6,869 nucleotides of DNA, from NCBI GenBank assembly GCA_003694825.1, contig RFJS01000507.1, forward strand, positions 1 through 6,869, written 5' to 3'. This stretch comes from Verrucomicrobiota bacterium (GTDB taxonomy: Bacteria > Verrucomicrobiota > Verrucomicrobiia > Opitutales > Opitutaceae). Of the stretch, positions 1 to 6,568 are shown in pieces; positions within the stretch are counted from its first letter, which is position 1, and each line of letters begins with the position of its first letter. Both the position numbers and the translations under genes were made by a program. The notes under the pieces are model-generated. The model searched no databases and was not told the origin of the DNA. It saw only the letters and a program-made list of their open reading frames with translations.

Positions 1-972
1 GACCACCCGTCCACGGACCTTCCCCGCGAGCATGGCCTCGGCAATGCGTGGTGCCTGCTCGAGAGGCTCGATCCGGCACATCGCTTCGATCGCGCTCCGC
101 GGCAGGGTGTCGAAGAGCCGCCGCAGTGCCTGGCGCGCCCGGTCCTCCAGACAGTGCACGGCATCGATGCCGAGCAGGTTCACCGCCCTGAGAATAAAGG
201 GAAACACGGTCACCGGCAGATCGGCTCCGCCCGCGTTTCCACAGGCCGCCACACTTCCCCCGTAGCGAACCCGCGCCAAAACACTGGCCAGCACCCGTCC
301 GCCGACCGTATCCACACCACCGGCCCACCGTTCCGAAGCCAGTGGCTTAGCCGAATCGGCGAGCTCGGCGCGATCGACGATTGCCGCGGCACCGAGACGC
401 TGCAGATACGCCGCCTCTTCCCGACGCCCCGTCACGGCCTCAACCCGGTAACCCGCATCCGCCAACAACGCCACCGCGTATCCCCCCACGCCGCCACAGG
501 CTCCCGTGACCACGACCGGCCCCCGCTCAGGAACGATCCCGTGCCCCTCCAGAGCCATCAGGCAGAGCACGGCGGTGTAGGCCGCAGCACCGGCGCCCAC
601 GACCTCCGTGAGCGCCACCCCTTCCGGCACCCGTTCCACCGCCGCGGCCGGCAGGCGCGCATACCGGGCAAATCCTCCCGAACGCTGATCCCCCACCCCT
701 CTGCCGAACGCGAAGACCGCGTCCCCGGGGCGAAAGCGAGCATCGTCCGACGCCAGCACCTCGCCCGCCAGCTCCACGCCCGGGATGATCGGAAACCGCC
801 GCAACACCCGCCCCCGAGCCGTGAGAGCGAGTGCATCCTTGTAGTTGAGCGCGCTGTAGCGCACACGCACGGTCACCTCGCCTTCCGGGAGCATTTCGCT
901 CCGCAGTGACGTCGTCCAAACCGCCGGCCGACCGGCTTCCTCCGCGAGGAATCCACAAAAGGTTCTTTTCAT
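1..972 (-). CDS. acuI: AcuI/YhdH-family NADPH-dependent acryloyl-CoA reductase (3' end cut by window)
   Basis: This is a medium-chain dehydrogenase/reductase of the YhdH/AcuI group, which reduces acryloyl-CoA to propionyl-CoA with NADPH in the cytoplasm. The frame is open for all 324 visible codons from the ATG at 972 and aligns by eye with remembered E. coli YhdH along its whole length. Landmarks are LPEGEVTV (28-35), SALNYKDAL (40-48), FPIIPGVELAG (about 60-70), the Rossmann turn VVVTGACGGVGG (153-164), WAGGVDTVGG (about 216-225), YGGSVAACGNAGG (about 237-249) and FILRAVNLLGID (about 259-270). The family's conserved Asn-Tyr-Lys-Asp (43-46) and the C-terminal Gly-Arg (321-322) are present. 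YhdH has about six residues after that Arg, so only about four are missing past base 1. No zinc-binding cysteine set is visible, as expected for this group. No strong ribosome site precedes the ATG, which was chosen by N-terminal alignment. The gene diverges from slyX. The substrate is inferred from the family; many members are annotated only as quinone oxidoreductase. Confidence 0.92.
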   Translation of the reverse strand, partial: MKRTFCGFLAEEAGRPAVWTTSLRSEMLPEGEVTVRVRYSALNYKDALALTARGRVLRRFPIIPGVELAGEVLASDDARFRPGDAVFAFGRGVGDQRSGGFARYARLPAAAVERVPEGVALTEVVGAGAAAYTAVLCLMALEGHGIVPERGPVVVTGACGGVGGYAVALLADAGYRVEAVTGRREEAAYLQRLGAAAIVDRAELADSAKPLASERWAGGVDTVGGRVLASVLARVRYGGSVAACGNAGGADLPVTVFPFILRAVNLLGIDAVHCLEDRARQALRRLFDTLPRSAIEAMCRIEPLEQAPRIAEAMLAGKVRGRVV

Positions 973-1083
973 GCCGCGATGATGAACGGTGGCGCCCCTT
1001 CCCGGCAATGGCCCACAGACCGGTTCCGCTTGATCGATGCCGGAATCCCTCAGAGCGTGTCCCCAAAGCCGGCAGCCTGTCTT

Positions 1084-1100
1084 TGGCGCACAACGCGCCA
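1084..1100. repeat. Short perfect inverted repeat in the acuI-slyX divergent spacer
   Basis: TGGCGC (1084-1089) and GCGCCA (1095-1100) form a perfect 6-bp dyad around a 5-base loop (acaac). It lies in the 176-base spacer between two divergently transcribed genes, about 49 bases before the slyX ATG. It could be an operator or a small hairpin in the slyX leader, but 6-bp GC-rich dyads arise easily by chance here. I could not place convincing -35/-10 boxes for either gene in this spacer. Confidence 0.25.
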
Positions 1101-1148
1101 CGCCGCCGGATGCGCCACCACACGCCGAACGCGACCCTACCGAAAACC

Positions 1149-1352
1149 ATGGACGAAAACACCCGCCTGACCCGCCTCGAAGAGAAGACCGCCTTCCTCG
1201 ACCAACACGTCACCGAACAGGACAAGGTCATCTTGCGCCAGAGCGAGGAGATCGATCGTCTCAAACGCGAAATCGCCGCACTGGCCGCCCGGCTCGAGGA
1301 GCTTCAGAGCGCCGACGCGCCCCCGGCGGACCAGCGCCCTCCCCACTACTGA
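1149..1352 (+). CDS. slyX: SlyX family protein
   Basis: This is a 67-residue SlyX-like protein, close to the usual length of about 70. The body (about 4-54) is one charged amphipathic helix with leucine/isoleucine heptads (for example RLTRLEEKTAFL and IDRLKREIAALAARLEEL), so it should form a coiled coil. It is followed by a short proline-rich tail ending in PPHY, the same ending as in E. coli SlyX. There is no signal peptide, so it is probably cytoplasmic. The molecular function of SlyX is unknown; the name comes from the slyX-slyD locus of enterobacteria, and no slyD is seen here. The ATG at 1149 was chosen because the N-terminus then matches SlyX; the frame stays open upstream, but that part lies across the divergent spacer and antisense to acuI. 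No Shine-Dalgarno sequence is visible. Its last 7 bases overlap the end of the convergent methyltransferase gene. Confidence 0.87.
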   Translation: MDENTRLTRLEEKTAFLDQHVTEQDKVILRQSEEIDRLKREIAALAARLEELQSADAPPADQRPPHY

Positions 1353-2014
1353 GCGGACGGCGCGCTCCCTGCGCGCCGCCAGAGGTCGGCCCGCACCAGC
1401 CCCCGGTCGAACTCCGCCCGCCCGACGAGGCGAAAGCCCGCCTTCTGCAGCAGCGGATCCGGCACCGTCAGCCGCCGCGCCGGCAGCCCGACGGCCTGTC
1501 GAAAAAACCAATACATCAACGCGTGGACGACCGCGGCGCGCCACCGCCAGAAGCCGGGCCGCGCCGGAAGGGCGAAATCGACATTGAGCCAGCGGCATTC
1601 CGGCGCGGCGCCGGCCGCGAGTCGCTCGACAACACGCGCCAGCGTCTCCGGCTCAAAACAATCGAGGAAGAAGCACGTCACGACCCCGTCAAAACCGCCC
1701 GCATCCGCGGGTGCCTTCCATTGCCGCACGTCGGCCACCACCATCTCCACACGCCCGGCCGCCCCCGGGATCCGCTCGATGCGCCGCCCCGCCCGTGCCG
1801 CCATCCGTGCGCATGCCTCGAGGCACGTCAGCTTCGCCTCCGGCACCGACTGGAGAAACGCCGCGGCGAACCGTCCGTGCCCCTCGCCGACACTGAGCAC
1901 GCGCCGACATCCGGAAAGTTCCCCCATCCAGTGCGTGCGCGCCCGCTGCAGCAACCCGCCGGCGGTCACCGCCTCCATCCAATCGTAATGCGGTGCCAGC
2001 CGGTCGAAGTTCAC
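1346..2014 (-). CDS. Class I SAM-dependent methyltransferase, substrate unknown
   Basis: This is a 222-residue Rossmann-type methyltransferase. The N-terminus FDRLAPHYDWME (3-14) is the helix commonly seen ahead of UbiE/Methyltransf_11-25 type domains. Motif I is VLSVGEGHGRF (39-49), in the place of the usual VLDxGxGxG. The acidic residue ending beta-2 is E66 in LTCLEAC; VVADVRQW (92-99) is the motif with the adenine-contacting Asp; FDGVVTCFFLDCF (108-120) is the strand-4 region. The C-terminal third, rich in Trp and Arg (about 145-175), carries a hydrophobic patch that may bind a membrane or lipid-like substrate (inference). The start is a GTG at 2014 that overlaps the stop of the upstream membrane protein as GTGA, pointing to translational coupling. 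The frame stays open further upstream, but the sequence before GTG shows no family resemblance. It ends TAG at 1346, inside the end of slyX. The acceptor substrate cannot be read from the sequence. Confidence 0.85.
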   Translation of the reverse strand: MNFDRLAPHYDWMEAVTAGGLLQRARTHWMGELSGCRRVLSVGEGHGRFAAAFLQSVPEAKLTCLEACARMAARAGRRIERIPGAAGRVEMVVADVRQWKAPADAGGFDGVVTCFFLDCFEPETLARVVERLAAGAAPECRWLNVDFALPARPGFWRWRAAVVHALMYWFFRQAVGLPARRLTVPDPLLQKAGFRLVGRAEFDRGLVRADLWRRAGSAPSAQ

Positions 2015-2403
2015 TCCGCAAGCCGGGGGCGCATGGTCGCGGGCTGGAAATGGCGCCACCAGAGGCCGGCGAGCCCGGCCCCGATCGCGTAGGCGGCCAC
2101 GTCCCAGACATCGCCGACGGCGTGCGGCACCCAATGCGGCACCACGACCTCCGCCATCACCGCCCAGATCCCCAGGTGAAACAGAATCTCCGACCAGCGT
2201 GGCGCCCCCTCGAAACGCCGCAGTCCGAGCCGGGCCTGCAACCAGAGCACCCACGGCAACGCCGCCGGAATCAACAACACATCGTTGAAGTTCCCCGAAA
2301 GAAACGGTCCCCGCCAGGCCTCCGGCACCCACCAGGAATTCAGCGCGTATAGCGCACACGCCGTCAGGCAAAGCCCGTCCAGACCATAGCGGAACCGGCT
2401 CAC
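2011..2403 (-). CDS. Uncharacterised four-helix membrane protein
   Basis: This is a 130-residue hydrophobic protein that I do not assign to a named family. Four membrane segments can be drawn at about 8-26, 42-57, 72-89 and 100-116. Between the first two lies a loop with GNFNDVLLIP (37-46); between helices 3 and 4 is a conserved-looking PHxxPHAVGDVWDVAAYAIGA stretch (89-109). The Gly-Asp...Asp...Tyr...Gly pattern at the last helix recalls small VanZ-like or other uncharacterised bacterial membrane proteins, but that is only an impression. The GTG at 2403 was chosen because it gives an N-terminus with positive charges before helix 1, and because it overlaps the stop of the tiny ORF upstream as GTGA. 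Its own TGA in turn overlaps the GTG start of the methyltransferase. The double overlap suggests that all three are made from one transcript. Confidence 0.72.
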   Translation of the reverse strand: MSRFRYGLDGLCLTACALYALNSWWVPEAWRGPFLSGNFNDVLLIPAALPWVLWLQARLGLRRFEGAPRWSEILFHLGIWAVMAEVVVPHWVPHAVGDVWDVAAYAIGAGLAGLWWRHFQPATMRPRLAE

Positions 2404-2507
2404 AGCAGCGCGGAAATGACAAAACCGGCGCTGACCGCGATCAGCGCGTTGGCAACCAACAGCATCCACAGAGGCATTCGACGATCCATCCGCGCACGCA
2501 TAGGCAT
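2400..2507 (-). CDS. Possible 35-residue single-helix membrane peptide
   Basis: This short reading frame begins with the ATG at 2507 and ends with a TGA whose bases overlap the GTG start of the next gene. The product has a basic N-terminus (MPMRARMDRRM) followed by a hydrophobic run of about 20 residues, so it would be a one-pass membrane peptide. It has no cytoplasmic tail of note and no lipobox. In-frame ATGs also occur at 2501, 2489 and 2477; starting at 2489 would give 29 residues. No Shine-Dalgarno sequence is clear at any of them. The 120 bases between the glyQS stop (2628) and this ORF are GC-rich with short dyads but no T-run, so I see no terminator, and read-through from glyQS is plausible. 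Support comes from the GTGA overlap and the charge-then-hydrophobic layout. It may instead be a leader peptide that only serves to deliver ribosomes, or chance. Confidence 0.48.
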   Translation of the reverse strand: MPMRARMDRRMPLWMLLVANALIAVSAGFVISALL

Positions 2508-2627
2508 CGGCGCGCGAAGATTCAATACGGCATTTTCCCGGCCGCCCGCCGGCCCGGCGCTGCCGCGAGGGCTCCGCCAGCGGCCGCGGCATTGTCGCCG
2601 CCCGCCGTCTGCGCTTCCCGCTCCGGC

Positions 2628-4169
2628 TCAGCCCAGCTTCTCCTCGAGCATCGCGAAAAGCTGATCCTCGGTGATGCGCTGCTGCTCGAGCGTGTCGCGA
2701 TCGCGGATGGTGAAGGTGCCATCCTTCTCCACCGTATCGAAGTCGATCGTCACGCACCAGGGCGTGCCGATCTCATCCTGGCGGCGGTAGCGCCGGCCGA
2801 TCGCCCCGGACTCGTCGTAAAACACATTGTATTTGCGCTTCAGGGCCCGGTAGAGCGCCTGCGCGCGCTCGACCAGCGGCGGCTTGTTCTTCAGCAGCGG
2901 GAACACGGCCACCTTGTAGGGAGCGATCCGCGGATGGAACCGCAGCACCGTCCGCTTCTCACCCTCGACCTCGTCCTCGTAATAGGCCGAGCACAGCACG
3001 GCGAGAAGGATGCGGTCCACGCCGACGGCCGGCTCGATCACGTGCGGCACGACCTTCGACTTTGTCGCCTCGTCGAAGATCTCCATCGGCTTGCCGGAGT
3101 GCTTCGCATGCTGCTTGAGATCGTAGTCACTGCGCGCCGCGATGCCCCACAGCTCCTGCACGCCAAACGGGTAGCGGAACATGATGTCCACCGTCCGGCG
3201 ACTGTAGAAGGCCAGCTTCTCTTTCGGGTGCTCGTCGAAAGAGAGGAGATCGGCGGGGATGCCGATCGAGATCAGCCAGTCGCGGCACCACTGCAGCCAT
3301 TCCTCATGGCAGGCAAACCAGTCCGCGTCCGGATGGATGAAATACTCCATCTCCATCTGTTCGAATTCGCGGGAGCAGAAGATGAAGTTGCGCGGCGTGA
3401 TCTCGTTGCGGAAGGACTTGCCGATCTGCGCAATGCCGAACGGCAGCTTCACGCGCGTGGTGTCCACGATCGTCTTGAAGTCGACGAACATCCCCTGGGC
3501 CGTCTCCGGCCGCAGGTAGGCGACCGAACTGGCGTCGCGCAGGGCGCCGACGTGCGTCTCGAACATCAGGTTGAACGAACGCGGCGGCGTCAGGCTGCCG
3601 GGCTTGCCCGTCGCCGGAGAGGGGATCTTCTCGATCTCCTCCGGATGCGCCGCCGTGATGTCCGCCACCACGAGCGGCTTGAGCGTTCCGCGGGCCCCGA
3701 GCTTGCGCTTCAGGTCCTCGGCACGCGCCTGCAAGTCCGCCGCGGTATCCTCCGATTCCAGGGCCGACACATAGCCGATCGTCGTCTCCGCGCCATCCTC
3801 GCCCACCACCACGACCGGGGCGAAAAACAGCTGATCGGCGCGAAACCGCTGTTTCGACTCGCGGCAGTCCACCATCGGATCGGTAAAGCCCTCGACGTGC
3901 CCCGACGCCTCCCACACCCGCGGGTGCATGATGATCGAACTCTCCAGGCCGACGATGTCATCGCGCCGGTGCACCATGTCCTCCCACCAGGCATTGCGGA
4001 TGTTGCGCTTCAACTCCGCGCCGAGCGGCCCGTAGTCGAAAAAGCCGTTGAGCCCTCCATAGATTTCCGACGACTGGAAGATGATCCCTCGCCGCTTCGC
4101 GAGCGAGACGATGGTTTCCATGCGATCGTTGGCAGGAGCTGATTGCGCGGACATAAGGGTGCGACTCAT
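2628..4169 (-). CDS. glyQS: Glycine--tRNA ligase, single-chain (alpha2) type
   Basis: This cytoplasmic class II synthetase attaches glycine to tRNA-Gly using ATP. It is the single-chain homodimeric form found in many bacteria, archaea and eukaryotes, not the alpha2beta2 GlyQ/GlyS form. With the ATG at 4169 it has 513 residues. Landmarks are the N-terminal [20 protein letters not shown] with GFFDYGPLG (about 20-50), [12 protein letters not shown] (about 197-208), [13 protein letters not shown] (219-231), motif 2 [12 protein letters not shown] with the following [11 protein letters not shown] (253-277), motif 3 [11 protein letters not shown] (376-386), and a C-terminal anticodon-binding domain (about 412-513) containing [22 protein letters not shown]. 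All class II motifs look intact. The start is uncertain: ATGs at 4193, 4169, 4154 and 4121 are in frame. I prefer 4169 because a purine run (AGAGGGGG) lies just upstream; 4154 gives 508 residues and also fits the family. The gene diverges from the phosphofructokinase gene and probably heads the downstream membrane-protein/methyltransferase train. Confidence 0.96.
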   Translation of the reverse strand: MSRTLMSAQSAPANDRMETIVSLAKRRGIIFQSSEIYGGLNGFFDYGPLGAELKRNIRNAWWEDMVHRRDDIVGLESSIIMHPRVWEASGHVEGFTDPMVDCRESKQRFRADQLFFAPVVVVGEDGAETTIGYVSALESEDTAADLQARAEDLKRKLGARGTLKPLVVADITAAHPEEIEKIPSPATGKPGSLTPPRSFNLMFETHVGALRDASSVAYLRPETAQGMFVDFKTIVDTTRVKLPFGIAQIGKSFRNEITPRNFIFCSREFEQMEMEYFIHPDADWFACHEEWLQWCRDWLISIGIPADLLSFDEHPKEKLAFYSRRTVDIMFRYPFGVQELWGIAARSDYDLKQHAKHSGKPMEIFDEATKSKVVPHVIEPAVGVDRILLAVLCSAYYEDEVEGEKRTVLRFHPRIAPYKVAVFPLLKNKPPLVERAQALYRALKRKYNVFYDESGAIGRRYRRQDEIGTPWCVTIDFDTVEKDGTFTIRDRDTLEQQRITEDQLFAMLEEKLG

Positions 4170-4474
4170 GCCCGCCCCCTCTGCGCGGCTCAACCCAAAA
4201 TCGCCATCCCACGCCGGTTGGGACGGCCCGGCCGGGGCTGCCGCGACGCAGCCGAGCCGTCGCCATCGCGAGGATTCTTAAAAAACCCCCGAAAGCGGCC
4301 CTGCCGGCACCGGCGCTCCCGAGGCCGGCAGAGGACTCTCCCCCGAGCGCGAGAGCGCCGAATGTCTCCTGCAGCGGGCACCGCGGCCATGGATTTAGAG
4401 TTTGCCAGTTTCTTCCCGCTCGGATTTGCCTGCTTGTTCCTTCGTATCTTTCCCAACCATAGATTTTTCGGAAC
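4170..4474. promoter_or_regulatory. Divergent intergenic region between glyQS and pfp
   Basis: This 305-base stretch has no convincing gene and must hold the promoters of both flanking genes. The part next to pfp (about 4391-4474) is visibly richer in A/T and pyrimidines than the rest of the window, as expected for a promoter and leader. TTG-like -35 candidates (4402, 4426) and TATCTT (4445) or TAGATT (4460) -10 candidates exist, but none pair at 16-18 bp, so I do not name a promoter. The glyQS side holds a 5-bp dyad TCCCA/TGGGA (4207-4223), a CCCGGCCGGG palindrome nearby, an A6 run (4280-4285, T6 in the glyQS sense) and the 8-bp inverted repeat listed separately. I looked for a T-box-like AGGGTGG element in the glyQS sense and found none. 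Confidence 0.5.
4301..4331 (-). repeat. 8-bp perfect inverted repeat upstream of glyQS, possible leader hairpin
   Basis: CTGCCGGC (4301-4308) and GCCGGCAG (4324-4331) are exact inverted copies separated by 15 bases. If the glyQS transcript starts to the right of it, the RNA would form a GC hairpin, then 15 bases, then six U (4285-4280), about 110 bases before the glyQS ATG. The gap between stem and U-run is too long for a standard intrinsic terminator. It could also be a protein-binding dyad or the remains of a terminator for an earlier minus-strand gene. Confidence 0.4.
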
Positions 4475-5734
4475 ATGTCAGAACTCACCGGCAATTGCTT
4501 GATCGGGCAGTCCGGCGGCCCCACAGCCGTCATTAACGCGAGCGTGGCAGGCGCGGTGACCGAGGCCCTGAACCACGAGTGCATCGAAGAGATTTACGGC
4601 TGCCGGAACGGCGTGCTCGGCATTCTCAACGAAGACCTCATCGACCTCGCCGCCGAGTCCCAGCAGACCATCCGCGCCCTCAAGCATACCCCGGGTGCCG
4701 CCCTCGGGACCTGCCGTTACAAGCTCAAGAAACAGCAGGACTTCGACCGCGTTCTCGAAGTCTTCAAGGCCCACAACATCCGCTACTTCTTCTACGCCGG
4801 CGGCAATGACTCGCAGGATACGGCCGACAAGATTTCCAAACTCGCCCAGGCCCAGGGCTGGGAGATGCGCGTGATCGGCATCCCCAAGACGATCGACAAC
4901 GACCTTCCCGTCACCGATCACTGCCCCGGATACGGCAGCGTGGTGAAATACATCTGCACCACCGTGCGCGAACTCGCCTGCGACAACGCCGCCATGGGGC
5001 AGCACGATCTCGTGTCGATCCTCGAGGTCATGGGACGCTCCGCCGGCTGGATCGCGGCAGGCTCGGCCCTGGCGAAACGCCGGGATCATCCGCACGATCC
5101 GCCCCACCTCATTTACCTCCCCGAGGTCGCCTTCACCCCCGAGAAGTTCATCGAGGATGTGCGGCGCGTCCTCAAGCGCGAGCGCTTCTGCCTCATCGTC
5201 GTCGGCGAAGGCCTTGTCGATCCGGATGGCAACTATGTCTCGACCTCGTCCGCCCAGATCGACGCCTTCGGCCATTCCCAGCTCGGCGGCGCCGGTGACT
5301 ACCTCCGCGGCCTCGTCGAGCAGCACCTCGGCATCAAGGCGCGCTCCGCCAAACTCGGCATCGTCCAGAGAGCCGCGGCCCACTGCGCCTCGAAGGCTGA
5401 CGTCGAGGAGGCGTTCATGGCCGGAGCGGCCGCCGTCAAAGCCGCGGTGGACGGCGTGACCGACAAAATGATCACGCTCGTGCGCGGCGAGAGCGACCAA
5501 TACGTCTGCGAGACCGGGCTGGCCGATCTCAGTGACATCGCCAACGGCGTGAAGATGCTCCCGCGCGAATGGATCAACGACGACGGCGTGAGCATGAACC
5601 AGCAGTTCATCCGCTACGCCCTGCCGCTCATCCAGGGTGAGTCGGTCGTCCCCTACGAGCGCGGCGTCCCCGTCTTTGCCCGCCTCTCGTTCGAGCCGGT
5701 CGAACGCAAGCTCCCGGGCTACGACCTGCTGTAA
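4475..5734 (+). CDS. pfp: Pyrophosphate-dependent 6-phosphofructokinase
   Basis: This 419-residue PfkA-family enzyme interconverts fructose 6-phosphate and fructose 1,6-bisphosphate in the cytoplasm. In order it shows GQSGGPTAVINAS (11-23), GGNDSQDT (109-116), IPKTIDND (136-143) with the catalytic-base Asp141, the sugar-binding EVMGRSAGW (184-192), YLPE (214-217), GEG (244-246) and a C-terminal region with LGIVQR. Two positions decide the phosphoryl donor in this family. The residue after GGN is Asp112, where ATP enzymes have Gly (GGDGS) and PPi enzymes have Asp. Lys138 in PKTIDND replaces the Gly of ATP enzymes (PGTIDND). Both point to pyrophosphate, so the reaction should be reversible and serve glycolysis and gluconeogenesis. 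Asn111 stands where GGDD-type enzymes have the first Asp; I recall GGND variants in bacterial PPi-PFKs but cannot check. The ATG at 4475 gives the expected N-terminus. A strong terminator follows, so the gene is probably transcribed alone. Confidence 0.94.
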   Translation: MSELTGNCLIGQSGGPTAVINASVAGAVTEALNHECIEEIYGCRNGVLGILNEDLIDLAAESQQTIRALKHTPGAALGTCRYKLKKQQDFDRVLEVFKAHNIRYFFYAGGNDSQDTADKISKLAQAQGWEMRVIGIPKTIDNDLPVTDHCPGYGSVVKYICTTVRELACDNAAMGQHDLVSILEVMGRSAGWIAAGSALAKRRDHPHDPPHLIYLPEVAFTPEKFIEDVRRVLKRERFCLIVVGEGLVDPDGNYVSTSSAQIDAFGHSQLGGAGDYLRGLVEQHLGIKARSAKLGIVQRAAAHCASKADVEEAFMAGAAAVKAAVDGVTDKMITLVRGESDQYVCETGLADLSDIANGVKMLPREWINDDGVSMNQQFIRYALPLIQGESVVPYERGVPVFARLSFEPVERKLPGYDLL

Positions 5735-5768
5735 ACGGCCAGCGCGCATCGCAAACAACGCTTTTCCC

Positions 5769-5803
5769 GGGGCGCACGAATCGTGTGCCCCTTTTTTCTT
5801 TTT
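5769..5803 (+). terminator. Intrinsic terminator after pfp
   Basis: GGGGCGCAC (5769-5777) pairs with GTGTGCCCC (5783-5791) in a 9-bp stem with one G-U pair and a 5-base loop (gaatc). It runs straight into six T, one C and five T. It starts 34 bases after the pfp stop codon, which is the classic form and position of a Rho-independent terminator for pfp. Confidence 0.92.
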
Positions 5804-5865
5804 GGCTCCCCGACCATGTAGCGCCATTTTCACCTCCTCGCCCCCCAATCCCGAGATCCCCAGGC

Positions 5866-6510
5866 GTGTCCCTGACCGAATACGCATTGTTCGCCTTCAC
5901 GTCGCTGGTCGTGATCGTCGACCCGATCGCGATCGTGCCGGCTTTCGTCGCCATGACCGCGAACGACACGAAGGCCTCGCGCAAGCGGGCCGCCCTCGTG
6001 GCCTGCCTTGTCGCCTGCGGCGTGCTCATCTCCTTCGCACTGACCGGCCGATGGATTTTCCGGATTCTCGGCATCACCATGCCCGCCTTTCAGCTCGCCG
6101 GCAGCATCCTGCTGCTGCGCATCGCCCTGGACATGCTCTACGCGCAACGCACGCGCGACCGCGAATCCGACGAGGAAGTCGAGGCCGGCACCGCCAAGGA
6201 CGATATCGCCATCACACCGCTGGCCATCCCGATGATCGCCGGCCCCGGGGCGATCTCTTCGGTGCTGATTCTCCTGAACCAGGCAACCACCCCCGCGCAT
6301 GTCGGCATCCTGTATGCCTGCATCGTCGGGGTCGTCGGCCTGTGCTATATCACCCTGCGCTTCGCGGTGACCGGCATGCAGTGGCTCAACCCGCTCGCCC
6401 TCAACCTCGTCACCCGCATCATGGGGCTGCTCCTCGCCGCCGTCGCCGTCCAGTTCGTCGTCAATGCGGTCGCCGCCCTCCCCTTCGTCGGCGGCGGTGG
6501 CGCCGGCTGA
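5866..6510 (+). CDS. MarC-family integral membrane protein
   Basis: This 214-residue protein belongs to the MarC (UPF0056/NAAT) family of inner-membrane proteins, whose usual length is about 200-220. Six membrane segments can be drawn at about 5-30, 42-60, 68-92, 113-137, 146-166 and 182-205. The family's conserved FxxDPIAIVPAF-like start (helix 1, around D19-P20) and the DIAITPLAIPMIAGPGAIS stretch (113-131) are clear; the latter matches the PLAMPSTAGPG region of E. coli MarC. A charged loop rich in Asp/Glu/Arg (about 94-112) sits between helices 3 and 4, and a glycine tail ends the protein. The role is uncertain: MarC was once linked to multiple antibiotic resistance, which later work did not support, and some relatives were reported as amino-acid transporters. 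The GTG at 5866 was chosen because the frame's ATG at 5785 lies inside the pfp terminator and would add a 27-residue proline-rich leader unlike the family. No obvious ribosome site or promoter is seen in the 62 bases after the terminator. Confidence 0.9.
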   Translation: MSLTEYALFAFTSLVVIVDPIAIVPAFVAMTANDTKASRKRAALVACLVACGVLISFALTGRWIFRILGITMPAFQLAGSILLLRIALDMLYAQRTRDRESDEEVEAGTAKDDIAITPLAIPMIAGPGAISSVLILLNQATTPAHVGILYACIVGVVGLCYITLRFAVTGMQWLNPLALNLVTRIMGLLLAAVAVQFVVNAVAALPFVGGGGAG

Positions 6511-6568
6511 TCCGTGCACAAAAGCCACGCCTCCGGCCGCCGCCACCGAGGGGCGAGCGACAGCCGCC

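Noticed and set aside
1037..2092. 351-codon plus-strand frame spanning slyX and the methyltransferase
   Set aside because: Pro/Arg-rich composition with no domain; it overlaps slyX out of frame and is antisense to two better supported genes.
2508..2627. Terminator after glyQS
   Set aside because: There are short GC dyads but no T-run on the minus strand, so an intrinsic terminator is not supported.
2522..2630. Possible frameshifted C-terminal extension of the glycyl-tRNA synthetase
   Set aside because: A frame shifted by one continues past the stop with an Ala/Gly-rich tail ending at 2522, but the synthetase already ends at its normal length and no slippery sequence is evident.
2592..4142. 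516-codon open frame on the plus strand opposite glyQS
   Set aside because: It is exactly antisense to an intact synthetase, its product is rich in Arg, His, Leu and Asp with no recognisable domain, and long antisense frames are normal in GC-rich DNA.
4170..4400. T-box riboswitch upstream of glyQS
   Set aside because: No AGGGTGG-type T-box sequence or specifier-loop arrangement is visible in the glyQS sense, and T-boxes are mainly known from Firmicutes and Actinobacteria.
4478..5887. 469-codon open frame on the minus strand opposite pfp
   Set aside because: Antisense shadow of a clear phosphofructokinase gene; composition is the mirror of the sense codons and it runs across the pfp terminator.
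6511..6568. Bidirectional terminator between the MarC-family gene and the edge gene
   Set aside because: Only a 4-bp stem can be drawn and there is no T-run on either strand.
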